Assembly: GCA_004431415.1 (NCBI GenBank)
Contig: QPMI01000483.1
Location: 328,556 to 392,555, forward strand
Direction: 5' to 3'
DNA length: 64,000 nucleotides
Origin: Cyanophora paradoxa
Taxonomy: Eukaryota > Glaucocystophyceae > Cyanophorales > Cyanophoraceae
Shown here: one piece after another, positions 35,006 to 44,335 of the stretch
Layout: the number at the start of each line of letters is the position of its first letter
Position numbering within the stretch: position 1 is the first letter of the stretch
Position numbers and translations under genes: made by a program
The notes under the pieces: generated by a model
Database searches by the model: none
The model's input: only the letters and a program-made list of their open reading frames with translations
Told to the model about the DNA's origin: nothing

Positions 35006-35010
35006 GCCGC
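35006..35010. repeat. target-site duplication, left copy (GCCGC)
   Basis: GCCGC directly precedes the element's TGTTG terminus and recurs at 40781-40785 directly after its CAACA terminus. Confidence 0.8.
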
Positions 35011-35155
35011 TGTTGCCACTCCACTACGTACCCTTTTGCACCACGTAGCAGAATCGAGTTGGACGGGCCTATTACATGATTGCCGGGGCCCCGTGCCCAA
35101 ATCCGCTTTGGGCACGTCGGGGCTAGGGCGCGTCGTGCCCAAAGGCCTGGGCACG
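35011..35155 (+). repeat. left terminal inverted repeat
   Basis: 145 bp starting TGTTGCCACTCCACTACG. Its inner part holds two hairpins: CGTGCCCAAA/TTTGGGCACG around TCCGC (35087-35111) and a second with an 8-bp stem at about 35134-35155. These are candidate transposase-binding sites. Confidence 0.9.
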
Positions 35156-35193
35156 GCGGGTAGAGCAGCGTCGTGCCCAAGTCGTGCCCCGCG

Positions 35194-37415
35194 ATGGCGG
35201 GAGAGCAGCCTGGCAGCGCGGCAGGCGGGGGCGTGCAGGCTCCAACTATGTGGTCGTTCTGTGTGTACTTGCATAGCGAAGTTGGCAATCCAGCGGAGTG
35301 CTTGCCGACGATGGGCAACATGGTCCCAGCACCAAAGTAGTGCAGCCCGACCTGGCGCACTACGGCCTGGTGCGCTAGCTAACGTGAACGATATCCCGCG
35401 CCTGATGTCTCCTGCAGGGCCTCCCACCGGCCGGCCCTGCAGCTCCCGCAGCGCTAGCAGCGGTAGCGCCTCGCGCCCCCACGGCCGCATCCAGCGCGGG
35501 CAGCGCCGCCGGGAGCGGTGATGAGGATGACGGGCTGGAGCAGTATGAGCGCTTCCTCAGTCTGGACACGGATGGCATCTTCGGCGGGATCAGCGCTGAC
35601 CAAGCGAAAGACCAGGTACATGATCCGGGCACGATCCGGGCACGTACGGGGCACGTCTGAGCACGGGCCGTGCACGCAGATCTTTGGAAAGGGCGCGCGA
35701 GCGAACATCAAGAACCTGAACCGATTCCTTGCCGCCCCGTTTCGTCTGCACTACGGGGAAGCTGACGGCCTGAGCAAGGTGAGAGGACAGAACACGCTGG
35801 TCATTGCAGACATGGAAGACGCGTGAGTGGCTGCGTTCTTTTGGAAGCAGCACAAGAGCAGCGCAAACCTTGCCTCGCAGGTTGGCCGTCCTCCTGGACA
35901 GGACGGTGGAGACCTCAAGCATCCCAGCGAAGATCAAAGAGAAGTGCACGGAACGGATGAAACAGCGGCTCCAGACCCTCAACCCGTACGAGAAGACCCG
36001 AGCACTGCTGGAGGTCAACAGGATCTACAGGACATGGACGATGATCATGTCAGTCGACAACATCCCGTTCCTTCCGAAGTGCGCCCTTGCCGCTCTCTTT
36101 CTCTTTCTCTTTCTCCCTCTTTCTCCCGCCATGGACGCTAAGCCTCGCCGCAGGCCTGACGTGGAGCCGCCATGGGAAACGAACCTGGCGACAGTGAAGG
36201 AGAAGGCGGCCAGGTCGGGCATAACACACCAGAGCCGGGTTCACGCTGCGAAGCGAAGAGACGACGAGAACTCCGATGGAGGAGGCGGCGCTGCAACCGA
36301 GCATCCGAAGAAGGCGACCAAGAAGGCGCCAGCGGAGAAGAAGGCCGCTACGGAGAAGACGAACCGGGCGCGGAAGCACGAGGAGGCGGAGGACGAGAAC
36401 GCGGCGGAGGCCGCCGTGACCGGAGCACGTTTGGGCACGGCGCGGGCACATTTGGGCACGACGCGGGCACGTCCACAGTCGTCGGGCACGGCTGGGGCAC
36501 GTAATGGGGCACCACGTGCTGAGAAATCGGTGAGCTTTCATGAGGACGTGCTCGAGACGCCCCACGCCCGCTGTCACATTCCAGACACTCATGCAAACCC
36601 GGCGCAGGCTACGGGTGGGCAGAACGCAGAGGACTCAGTGAAGAAGAAGAAGAAGAAGAAGAAGAGGACGCCGGCGCCGAAGGACACTGAGGAAGAGCTG
36701 GAGACAGAGATTGAACCGCAACTGTCGAAGAAGCCCAGGGCAGCGAGCGTGAAGGAGCACACGTCGGCGTCGTCGTCGTCGAAGGTGGCTGCCCGCGCCG
36801 TCCAACGTGTGCATCTCTCCCCCACCTGACGTTCACTGAAGGCAGCATCTGGCCCGGAGAAGAAGGCGGCGAAGGGAAAGGACCCGGAGCACTCAGGCAA
36901 GGCTCAGGAGCAATCTTCGCACAGGGGGCCCAAGCATGCGCCCTCGCGCGACGACGAAGCCAGCACTCAGGCTCCCCCGTGCGTTCCCGTGCTTGGGCAC
37001 GGTCTGGGTACTATTTGGGCATGTCGCGTCCTTGGTCGTGCTGCACTCTCGTGCCCAAACGTGCCCCAATCGTGCCCCAACGTGCCCCATGGTTCTCCCG
37101 ACGAAATCTGATTCCGGAGCGTCGCTGTTGCAGGCGAGAGAAGGGGAGGCACTACGACTTCAACACGATGGACCCTACAGGGTGCTTTCTTCGGTCCGCC
37201 GTGCCTTCTTTCTGCCCGACTGACATGTCAGACGCAGAAAAACGTGGCGGGATCGGTTCCCCCCTGTAGAGATCGTCCCAGCCTTGCGGGCAAGCCGGAG
37301 CCCAGAGGGCGACATTCTGTACATGATCGACGTGTACACCGGCCGGTACGGGGGCCCCGTCGACCTGGTCGACGATTCCCGCGGCACCACGCAGTCTCTC
37401 TTCATCTGCATTGAT
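35194..37415 (+). CDS. transposon gene, plus strand: carries the integrase D1 segment (possibly truncated)
   Basis: The start at 35194 is a guess. In-phase exons give DEDDGLEQYERFLSLDTDG (about 35520), IFGKGARANIKNLNRFL, then VLLDRTVETSSIPAKIK, a basic Lys/Ala-rich linker with a run of eight Lys (about 36640), and two exons KGRHYDFNTMDPTG and TWRDRFPPVEIVPALRAS. The last exon reads GDILYMIDVYTGRYGGPVDL (about 37310-37370), which has the form of the first catalytic-Asp strand of retroviral-type integrases. After about 37415 the frame runs into non-homologous sequence. The rest of an integrase core is found on the other strand from 39976. Introns are rich in GTGCCC repeats. The N-terminal part was not recognised. 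Confidence 0.5.
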
Positions 37416-38015
37416 AGTGTTGCTCTATTAGGGTTTTTGCAGCGTATCTTCCTTAGAATTGGGTCGTGCACTGGTCGTGCCCGGCTCGTGCCCAAACATG
37501 CCCAAATGTGCCCCGTCATGCCCAAACCGACTTGATCCTGAATTTAGCAGTGATTGACGTCGCGGAGCACGATTGCGCATTGAACTGCACATTTGCCATG
37601 TGAACTTAACAGTATTGATATTTTACAACGTTTTGATGAAGAAAGGCGATGCGAAGAACTTCAGCATGACATGTTCCGCGTCGCTCAGAAGTCTGACCAT
37701 CGGACTCGCATCATGATGTGAAGCCAAGGGTCATGAACTCATGATGAGGCCTCGAAGACCTGAAGCAGTTCCGACCCGTCCGAGAGGCCGCACAAGTTGA
37801 ATTTGAGAATGCTGAAGCCTTGTTTAACTCGTATTCATGAAGCTTCATGGTTCGCTCCCTCTTTACCGGTTTCTGCTACTTGCTCGTGCCCACGTCATGC
37901 CCAATCGTGCCCAAGTACGTGCCCAGACGAAGTTCGGACATGCTCAAGGAGGGCACGACTCGGAAACTCTTTCACAACGAAAGGCTATTCCAAAATCGAT
38001 CGTAAACTGGCTGCA
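37416..38015. other. non-coding centre of the transposon
   Basis: AT-richer sequence between the two convergent halves. It has GTGCCCAAA-type repeats at 37465-37530 and 37885-37930. No exon was recognised. One candidate inversion breakpoint lies at its left edge. Confidence 0.45.
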
Positions 38016-39976
38016 CTACTTGGCATTAGAGGGGCCCGCCTCAGCCTCAGGCTCGGCGGGGCCAGCCGCGGCCTCTGCCGCGGCAGCGGCCTCCTTCTCG
38101 GCGCTCTTCTGTACTTTCTTCCAAGGTTTCTGGATGCAAGAGCGGTTCTTGCACGCGTCCCTCCCCGACTTCTTGTGGCACTTTGACGAGCAGATGATGT
38201 CTTCGTACTTGCAAATGCACTTCTTGTTCGTGCAGCCAGTCGTGCAGTTGCAGATCTTGCTCGGCCTGTCGATTTCGATGGCGCACCAGTCAAAGAACGC
38301 TTTTCTGCCAGGCAAGACATGGCAGTCAGAGCGCTGAGAAAGAATGCTGGAGGAAGACGGACCTGAGGGTTACAGGTTCGGTGCTGGCGGCGGTGATGCT
38401 CTCGATGAGATGCTTGAACCCGGCAAAGCCGCCGGTCTCGCCTGGAGGGGCAGGATGCCGCATAGAGCACACTTCGTCGGCCTGGAAGAGGCGGGGCTGA
38501 GAGTCGTCATCGTTGCGCTGGACTATACCGGCAGCAGTCTTGAGGATGTACTTGTTGAAGCCCGTGCCGACCGCAGCAATGACCGCGTGCACCATTGCGG
38601 GCATGCGGGCCTCGTCCAGGGCACGCGGATCGCAGTCCTTCACGCTGATGGATACCAGCTGCGCGCCCAACGTGAGCTCCATTGTCGTGTCCAAATGGTG
38701 CTCAAAACCATACCCAAACGTGCCTCGCGGGGCACGTTTGAGTATGATTTGGGCACGTCGGAGCATGGGGTTTGGGCATGACAGAGACGCACGTCGCCGA
38801 CTGCAAGGTTGGCGATCTCCCCGGCTCTCTTGCGGGCGAAGTCAATCATCCTGTTCCTGTACGCCGAGAGACGATCGTTCAGGACCCCTACGTAAGCCTT
38901 GTACTTCTCGTGCTCCTTCTGCGGGAACAATGTCAGTGCCGACAGCCATTAACGTAAACAGGACATAGCGAACCATGAAAGCGATCGGCATCCCCTCGAT
39001 GGTGCCACGACGGAAGCCGCCTTTGAGATGGCGCTCTGCGGAGTCCAAGTACTGCTCCGATTCCTTAGATTCCTCCTCCTCCATGTCCTTCACATACTTG
39101 TCCCAGAGGATCTGCTGCTTGTCGGTGGGCACCCAGCTGTCCCGGGCAGCTGCAGCCTCAACATCTTCGTCCGTGCCGACATCGACAGTGATTCCCGCAT
39201 CCTGCACGACGGGCATGGGAGGGAGCAGCATCAAAGCGTTCAAGAAGGCCTAGGGAGGTGTGCACCTTCATGAGCTCCTGGAGCGTAGTGCCCTGCACGA
39301 CCTCCCGCTCGTTGTAGACACGATCAGAGGAGGCGGGAGCCAGGTTTCCGAATCGCTCGGACGGATCTCTGTTGAACATGACCTTGAAAGGCGTCTGCTT
39401 GTGCCCCTTGGTGAAGATGGATGTGTTCATCTGCCACTGGACCTGTGCCTGGGTTGGTTGCAGGGCGCGAGCATGTCGGCACGGTCATACCGGGCCCAGG
39501 GCGGACACCCAGTCTTTCGTTCCGTTGAAGAAGCAGTACGCAGTGACTCGGCGGCCGAGCGTCCGGTTCGCGCGCTCCACAGAACCTGCAAAACACGGTC
39601 ATACCCGAACATGCTCAAACATGCTCGGCACGTGCTCAAAAAGATCGTTGGGCACGATTGAGCATGATGTTGGGCATGTCGCGGGCATGACGCGGGCATG
39701 GCGGGGGCATGGCGAACCTTGGTGCCAGGGACGGTAAGGCGCGCCGGTGATGATCACTATCTTGCGCCCCGTCACTCGCTGCCATTGCTTGCACGTCGAG
39801 CGAACAACCTGCGTCCACTTTCAGCTGATATGACGGCCCTAGGCAGACGTCCAAATGTACCCTGTTTACGAACTCGGACCCGTTGTCGTGATGCAGCACT
39901 TGTGGGACTCCCATCACCTGGAAAATCTCGACAAGAGCCTGTGCGACGCACCAGGCGGCCTTGAATTCCAGCGGCC
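38016..39976 (-). CDS. transposon integrase, catalytic D2-E half plus Cys-rich tail
   Basis: Reading right to left, exons splice as KAAWCVAQALVEIFQVMGVP, VLHHDNGSEFVNR, VVRSTCKQWQRVTG, GAPYRPWHQ, GSVERANRTLGRRV, then TKGHKQTPFKVMFNRDP. HHDNG and SVERANR are the second and third catalytic positions of a DDE integrase core, about 41 residues apart in my splicing. Later exons give acidic and helical segments (ILWDKYVKDMEEEESKES; VLNDRLSAYRNRMIDFARK). The gene ends in a CXC-like cluster, CNCTTGCTNKKCICKYEDII, with more Cys after it (about 38265-38150), before an Ala/Glu tail and a stop at 38016. No start codon or first Asp is found upstream on this strand; the reading frame simply begins near 39976. 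It is probably a separated piece of a once single gene. Confidence 0.65.
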
Positions 39977-40585
39977 TCAGGATGCTGCCTTCATGTCCCG
40001 CTCCCAGACCAGCGCGTTGTAGCGTTCCGTCTCGTCGAGTGCGCGCTCCGCGTTGGGATTCCCCTGCTCGTCCTGCATGTCCTTGTGCTTCCGGAATGGC
40101 GCTAATTCGTTGCACGCCTTTATGAACTCTTCGTACGTCCAGCGCACGGTGTGCCGCGTGCTGGTCGTTTCCTCGCTGGGCGCTGCGCCGCCGTCCGAGC
40201 CGTCCGATTGCCGCTGGGTCGCAGCAGTTGGTGCCCTACGCTGCTCCGGAGGGACGACATACGCGCCAGGCGGCGGGCCAGCTGCTGCCGTGCTGTTCCC
40301 GCCACCATTGCTTGAACTGCTCGAAGGCCCCGCGCGTGCCTGCTGGAGCTGATCTAAGAGAGATCTAGCAAGATGCCCGCCAGGACAATGGCCGCGGTGG
40401 CCCTCCTTGTGATCGCAGTCGCAGCTCGAGAACGACGAGATCAGCTGCTCGATGTGGCAGGTACACTTGCGGCCGCACCACGCGCGACCCGCGAGCACAG
40501 CTGTCTGTAGCGCGAAGCTGCAGAAGACGCAGAACTGCAGAATCTGGCCGGCCGCCTGAATCTCCTCCGGCGACAGGCCCAACAT
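39977..40585 (-). CDS. transposon accessory protein, Cys-rich
   Basis: A single open frame of about 202 codons from ATG at 40585 (MLGLSPEEIQAAGQILQF) to TGA at 39979-39977. The N-terminal third has a metal-binding look: CVFCSF, then CGRKCTCHIEQ, CDCDHKEGHRGHC. A Gly/Ser/Pro linker follows, then a helical end (YEEFIKACNELAPFRKHKDM). The frame ends exactly where integrase homology begins in a different frame, so its C-terminus may have been cut by the rearrangement. Function unknown. Confidence 0.5.
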   Translation of the reverse strand: MLGLSPEEIQAAGQILQFCVFCSFALQTAVLAGRAWCGRKCTCHIEQLISSFSSCDCDHKEGHRGHCPGGHLARSLLDQLQQARAGPSSSSSNGGGNSTAAAGPPPGAYVVPPEQRRAPTAATQRQSDGSDGGAAPSEETTSTRHTVRWTYEEFIKACNELAPFRKHKDMQDEQGNPNAERALDETERYNALVWERDMKAAS

Positions 40586-40635
40586 CGCTGCAGCTGTCTG
40601 GGCTCTAACACCTGTCGTGCCCAACACAAAGCTTA

Positions 40636-40780
40636 CGTGCCCAAGCCTTTGGGCACGACGCGCCCTAGCCCCGACGTGCCCAAAGCGGATTTGGGCACGG
40701 GGCCCCGGCAATCATGTAATAGGCCCGTCCAACTCGATTCTGCTACGTGGTGCAAAAGGGTACGTAGTGGAGTGGCAACA
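40636..40780 (-). repeat. right terminal inverted repeat
   Basis: Reverse complement of 35011-35155 with one mismatch near its inner end; the same paired GTGCCCAAA hairpins are present. Confidence 0.9.
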
Positions 40781-40785
40781 GCCGC
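40781..40785. repeat. target-site duplication, right copy (GCCGC)
   Basis: Matches 35006-35010. The following base differs, so the duplication is 5 bp. Confidence 0.8.
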
Positions 40786-41038
40786 TCCGAACGCGGATTG
40801 AGGGGGTAGGGGATTGACGGAGCAAATCGCGTACGCGTCGAGTTGCGGTCGCCGGTCGCCGGTCGGGCCGGGTCGATCCGACCGTCGGCACGGCGCGCGC
40901 GGAGACGATCGGCCATCGCCGACGGAGTTGGGCGTACGCCGTGATCAGGTGCGCTCGTAGCGTGCGACGCGTGTTATCAATGCGCTAAGCTTGCTTTGGA
41001 TCGCCGCGCAGCCCTGGGCGAGTTGCTGAGCGCTTCGG

Positions 41039-43994
41039 ATGCTCGTTAGCACGATCGCAGCAAGGCGCCGGGGCTGCGCGGCCCTCGGCGTCGTTCTTCG
41101 TACGCGTCCACAGCCTGGTCGCCGCGATGATGAGACGGGCTTCAAGTTCGCATCCAGAGCGACCGCCGCATCCGCGAGCTTCCTACAGCTGGCGCTACGG
41201 AGAGCGCTCTGGACGCGGGCGCAATGGCGTCAGCAGCCGCAGCCTCGCCAGCTGCTGCACGCAACGCGGCCCGCTGAAATGCGCGGCGGCGAAGAGCAAC
41301 GTCGCAGCGCGGCTGCGGCTCCGGACACGGATCGGCTTTATGCCCAACAGCCGTCGACGTCGAGTGATATCGGTGGCCAAATTCCTGACGAGGGACCCGA
41401 CTCAGCTGCAGCTGCAGCGCAGCCGCAAACGAGCACGAGTCGGTGGGGCCCGAGCAGCTTCAAGGCCCTGTTCGCGAAGGGAGACATCGAGAAGCCGGAG
41501 AGCATCTTCGAGAGGCATGTTCGAGAGGGCACCGCTGAGAGCATGTACCTCACGGATTTGATCAAAGGCCTCATCGCCTCGGGGCGGCTAGACCGCGCCA
41601 GGGAGCATTTCGACCGAGCGGTTCGTGGGGAGGCAGGTTATCCACCCGCCAACTCGTTCCACTACACATGTCTCAGTGCGCGCTGTTTGCGGGCCCACAG
41701 CTGTCTCCGCGGGCGCACACTGACGCCAGTCTCTCCCACGAGCAGTCGACGGGTACTTGGATGTGCCGCGCCTGCACGAGGCGTGGGCGCTCACGGAGAG
41801 GATGCTGCGCGAGTTCGAGGGGCAGATGACGGCGGGCCCGTACAGCGTCGCCGTGCGAGCCTGCTGCGCCGTGGCCCTCGACGCGAGGCGGACCTCGTGC
41901 GTCGGCCCCCCCCCTCCCCCCCCTCCCCCCCCCTCCCCCCCCCCCCCGCCCTCGCCGACGCGGCTGGCGCAGGGTGAACGCGGAGCTGGGCCAGCGCTGC
42001 GAGGCGCTCGCCAAGAGACTCGTGGACGAAGCCTTGGAGCGCCGAGTGCTAGCTGAAATCGCCGACGTGCAGCCGATGGTGCGCTGCCCGGCAGCCCGGG
42101 TCTCCGACGTGCGCGTCCAGCGCGCGGGATCGATGCCGCGCGCAGATCGACTTCTACGCTCGCATGGGTCGCATTCAAGACGGCATCGAGGTCATCCGCC
42201 GCTGTATGGCAGCCGGCATCCAGCTCCGGCCCGGCTTCTTTGCTACCCTCATCAGCGGGTGTGCCCGGCTCGGATCGGTGGCGGGCCTCACGATGGGGGC
42301 GGGGCTGCTCGAGCTCATGCGGGAGCACGGGGTCAAGCCCGACGAATTCGTCTGGGGTGCGCCGGCGCCGGCGCCGAGCCCTCCGTGGCCGGGCAGCTGC
42401 GAGCGGGCCGGGGCGCGCAGGGGCGTACCTGAAGCTCTGCATGGCGTTCCCCGAGGCGGCGGCGCGGGAGCTCGCGGGGCGGCTGAGGGCCAAGCGCCTC
42501 GCGCCCGACGCCGACGGCCTCGCGACGCTGCTCCTCGGCGAGATGTCCGCCGCCGGGCTCACCGTCAGCAGCGTCTGCTACAACACCGTCGTCCGCCCCG
42601 CCCCGCCGCCCCCGCCCGCCCCCGCCCCGCCGGCCCCCGCTCGAGCCGCCCTCGCGCCCAGATCCAGCACCTCGTCAACACGCAGCAGGACGAGCTGGCG
42701 CTGGGCTGGGTGCAGCGCGCCCGGGGGGCGGGGCAGGCCACCCCGGCCACCTACACCATCCTCCTGAAGCGCACCGGCCCGCCCGCCCCCGCCCGCCCCC
42801 GCTGCCAGGCCGCGCCTGCGCCCGCGGGCCTGACTCGGCTGGCGGGGGCGGGGGGGCAGCGAGTTCGGGGTGGCCGGACCCCGCGCAGGCGTACAAGGCG
42901 CTGGCGATGATGCGGGAGGACGGCCTGGAGCCCGACTGGACGATGAAGACCCTCCTCGTCAAGGTCCCCGCCCCCGCCCCTCCCGCCCCCGCCCCGCCCC
43001 CGGGCGCCCCGGGCGCCCCGCCGGCGCCTCCGACGGGGCGGGCAGATCTTCGCGAACGCGGGGGAGCTGGAGAGGGCGCAGGCGCTGGTGGCGGAGCTGC
43101 TCGAGGCCTCCGAGGCCGGCGCCTTCGCCATCAACAGCGTCAACCTCTCCGTCATCTTCGGTGCCCGCCCGCCCCGCCCGCCCCGCCCCGCCCCGCCCCC
43201 CGGCGCCCCGCCCTCGACGCCCGGGGCGGGCAGCGTCGTTCGGGCGGATGAAGAGCGAGGAAGGGGCTCGGAGGGCGACGGCGCTGCTGGGGGCGCTGCG
43301 GGCGGGCAAGCACGGGGGGACGCGGAACCTCGAGCGGGACACCGTCAACGCCATCGTCACCGTGCGCCCGCCCCGCCGGCGCCTCTCGCCGCGGAGCGCG
43401 CTCTCATGTGCGGCGCGGCGCGGGGCGGGGCAGGCGTACTCGAGGAGCAGAGAGCCGGAGACGACGGTGCGCGTCGCCCGGGAGCTCCTCGAGGAGCGCC
43501 GCCTCCGCGCCAACCGCATCGTCCGTGCCCCCGCCCCCGCCCGCGCCATCGCCGGCCGCCCACCCCGGCCCGCAGCTGCTCGAGCAGGTCGCCAAGTCCT
43601 TCTGGTGGAGCCACGCGCCGGTGCAGATCATCGACGCCGTCAACAGCTTCCTCGAAGACGAGCGCCTCGCGCCGGCCAGCATGGCCGAGGACGCCCCCTG
43701 GGTGCCCCCCTCGGGCCCCCGGCCCCGCCCCGCGCCCCCGCGCTGAGCGCCGGGCGGCAGGGCGTGCTGGTGGAGACTGTCTTCAGGTGGGAGCCGGTCC
43801 CGCGCAGGGCGGACGCGGAGAAGCAGCGCGTCGCGGCGGCCCGGCGCCTGCTCGTCCTCCTGAAGCGCTACGGCGTGCGCGTGGAGGCCGTCGGGGGCGG
43901 GGCGGCCCTCCGCGAGCTCGCCTCCCGCGGCGACTCCGGGCCCGCGGCGCGCCCTCCAGCTCGCGTTAGCTGGCCGCGGCGCCGGAGCGGCTAG
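41039..43994 (+). CDS. pentatricopeptide-repeat (PPR) protein, probably organellar
   Basis: The N-terminus is Arg/Ala/Ser-rich with few acids (MLVSTIAARRRGCAALGVVL), fitting an organelle transit peptide. Helical-pair repeats follow exon by exon: LTDLIKGLIASGRLDRAREH, FYARMGRIQDGIEVIRRCMA then GIQLRPGFFATLISGCARLG, EHGVKPDEFVWG, AYKALAMMREDGLEPDWTMK, GELERAQALVAELLE, and SREPETTVRVARELLEE. The P-D and P-T repeat ends are typical of PPRs, which bind organelle RNA. About nine to ten units are recognisable. Introns of 50-80 nt are C-rich; one has a near-pure C run (about 41906-41950). The C-terminus (GVLVETVFRWEPVP ... RVSWPRRRSG) resembles a small closing domain. The gene lies 254 bp past the transposon. 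Confidence 0.8.
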
Positions 43995-44335
43995 CTGCAG
44001 CGCGGGGCGCCCCGCAGCTGGCGCCCACGTTGCGGCGGTGGCGACGCGCGCCTCTCCCCGCGCGACGAGTCCGGCCCACCCCTGGCGGCAGGCCTCTTGG
44101 GCGGCCCGCCCCATTCTGCCCCTTCGCCCGTCTAGAGCTGAAGCTACAACGCGGCCGCGGGGACGGGGCTCGTGGCGCCTCGAGGGATTCTCGCTGCAAT
44201 TCAAGAACTCATCGCATTGAAACAGCAAAAGGATAAATGAATCATTGAATACGCGGACACGCAAAACTATTCCGCGTAGCGATATCGATGAAAGCGAACT
44301 AGCAAAGGGGATCGATGCCGTCCCCCCGGCGGGGG
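43995..44335. other. short gap between convergent genes
   Basis: 341 bp shared by the 3' ends of the PPR gene and the minus-strand gene. No feature beyond ordinary sequence was seen. Confidence 0.5.

Larger units (their letters stand above)
35011..40780. mobile_element. Ginger-like DNA transposon with terminal inverted repeats
   Basis: The element is 5,770 bp, has 145-bp inverted ends that match at 144 of 145 positions by my alignment, begins TGTTG, ends CAACA, and is flanked by GCCGC duplications. Integrase-type catalytic segments lie inside. TGTNR termini and a retroviral-type DDE integrase are the known marks of Ginger DNA transposons, which usually make 4-bp target duplications; here I count 5. 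The near-perfect ends suggest recent movement, but the integrase core is divided between strands (see findings). It inserted between the WW/IQ gene and the PPR gene without breaking either. Confidence 0.8.

Noticed and set aside
32172-35360. 1062-codon open frame on the minus strand
   Set aside because: It lies antisense to the WW/IQ gene, whose introns, WW and IQ motifs are clear on the plus strand. The minus frame is Arg/Ala/Gly-rich with no domain; long shadow frames are expected at this GC content.
35011-40780. Polinton/Maverick or LTR retrotransposon
   Set aside because: No DNA polymerase B, capsid, protease or reverse transcriptase is seen; the ends are inverted, not direct; the target duplication is 5 bp rather than the 6 bp of Polintons.
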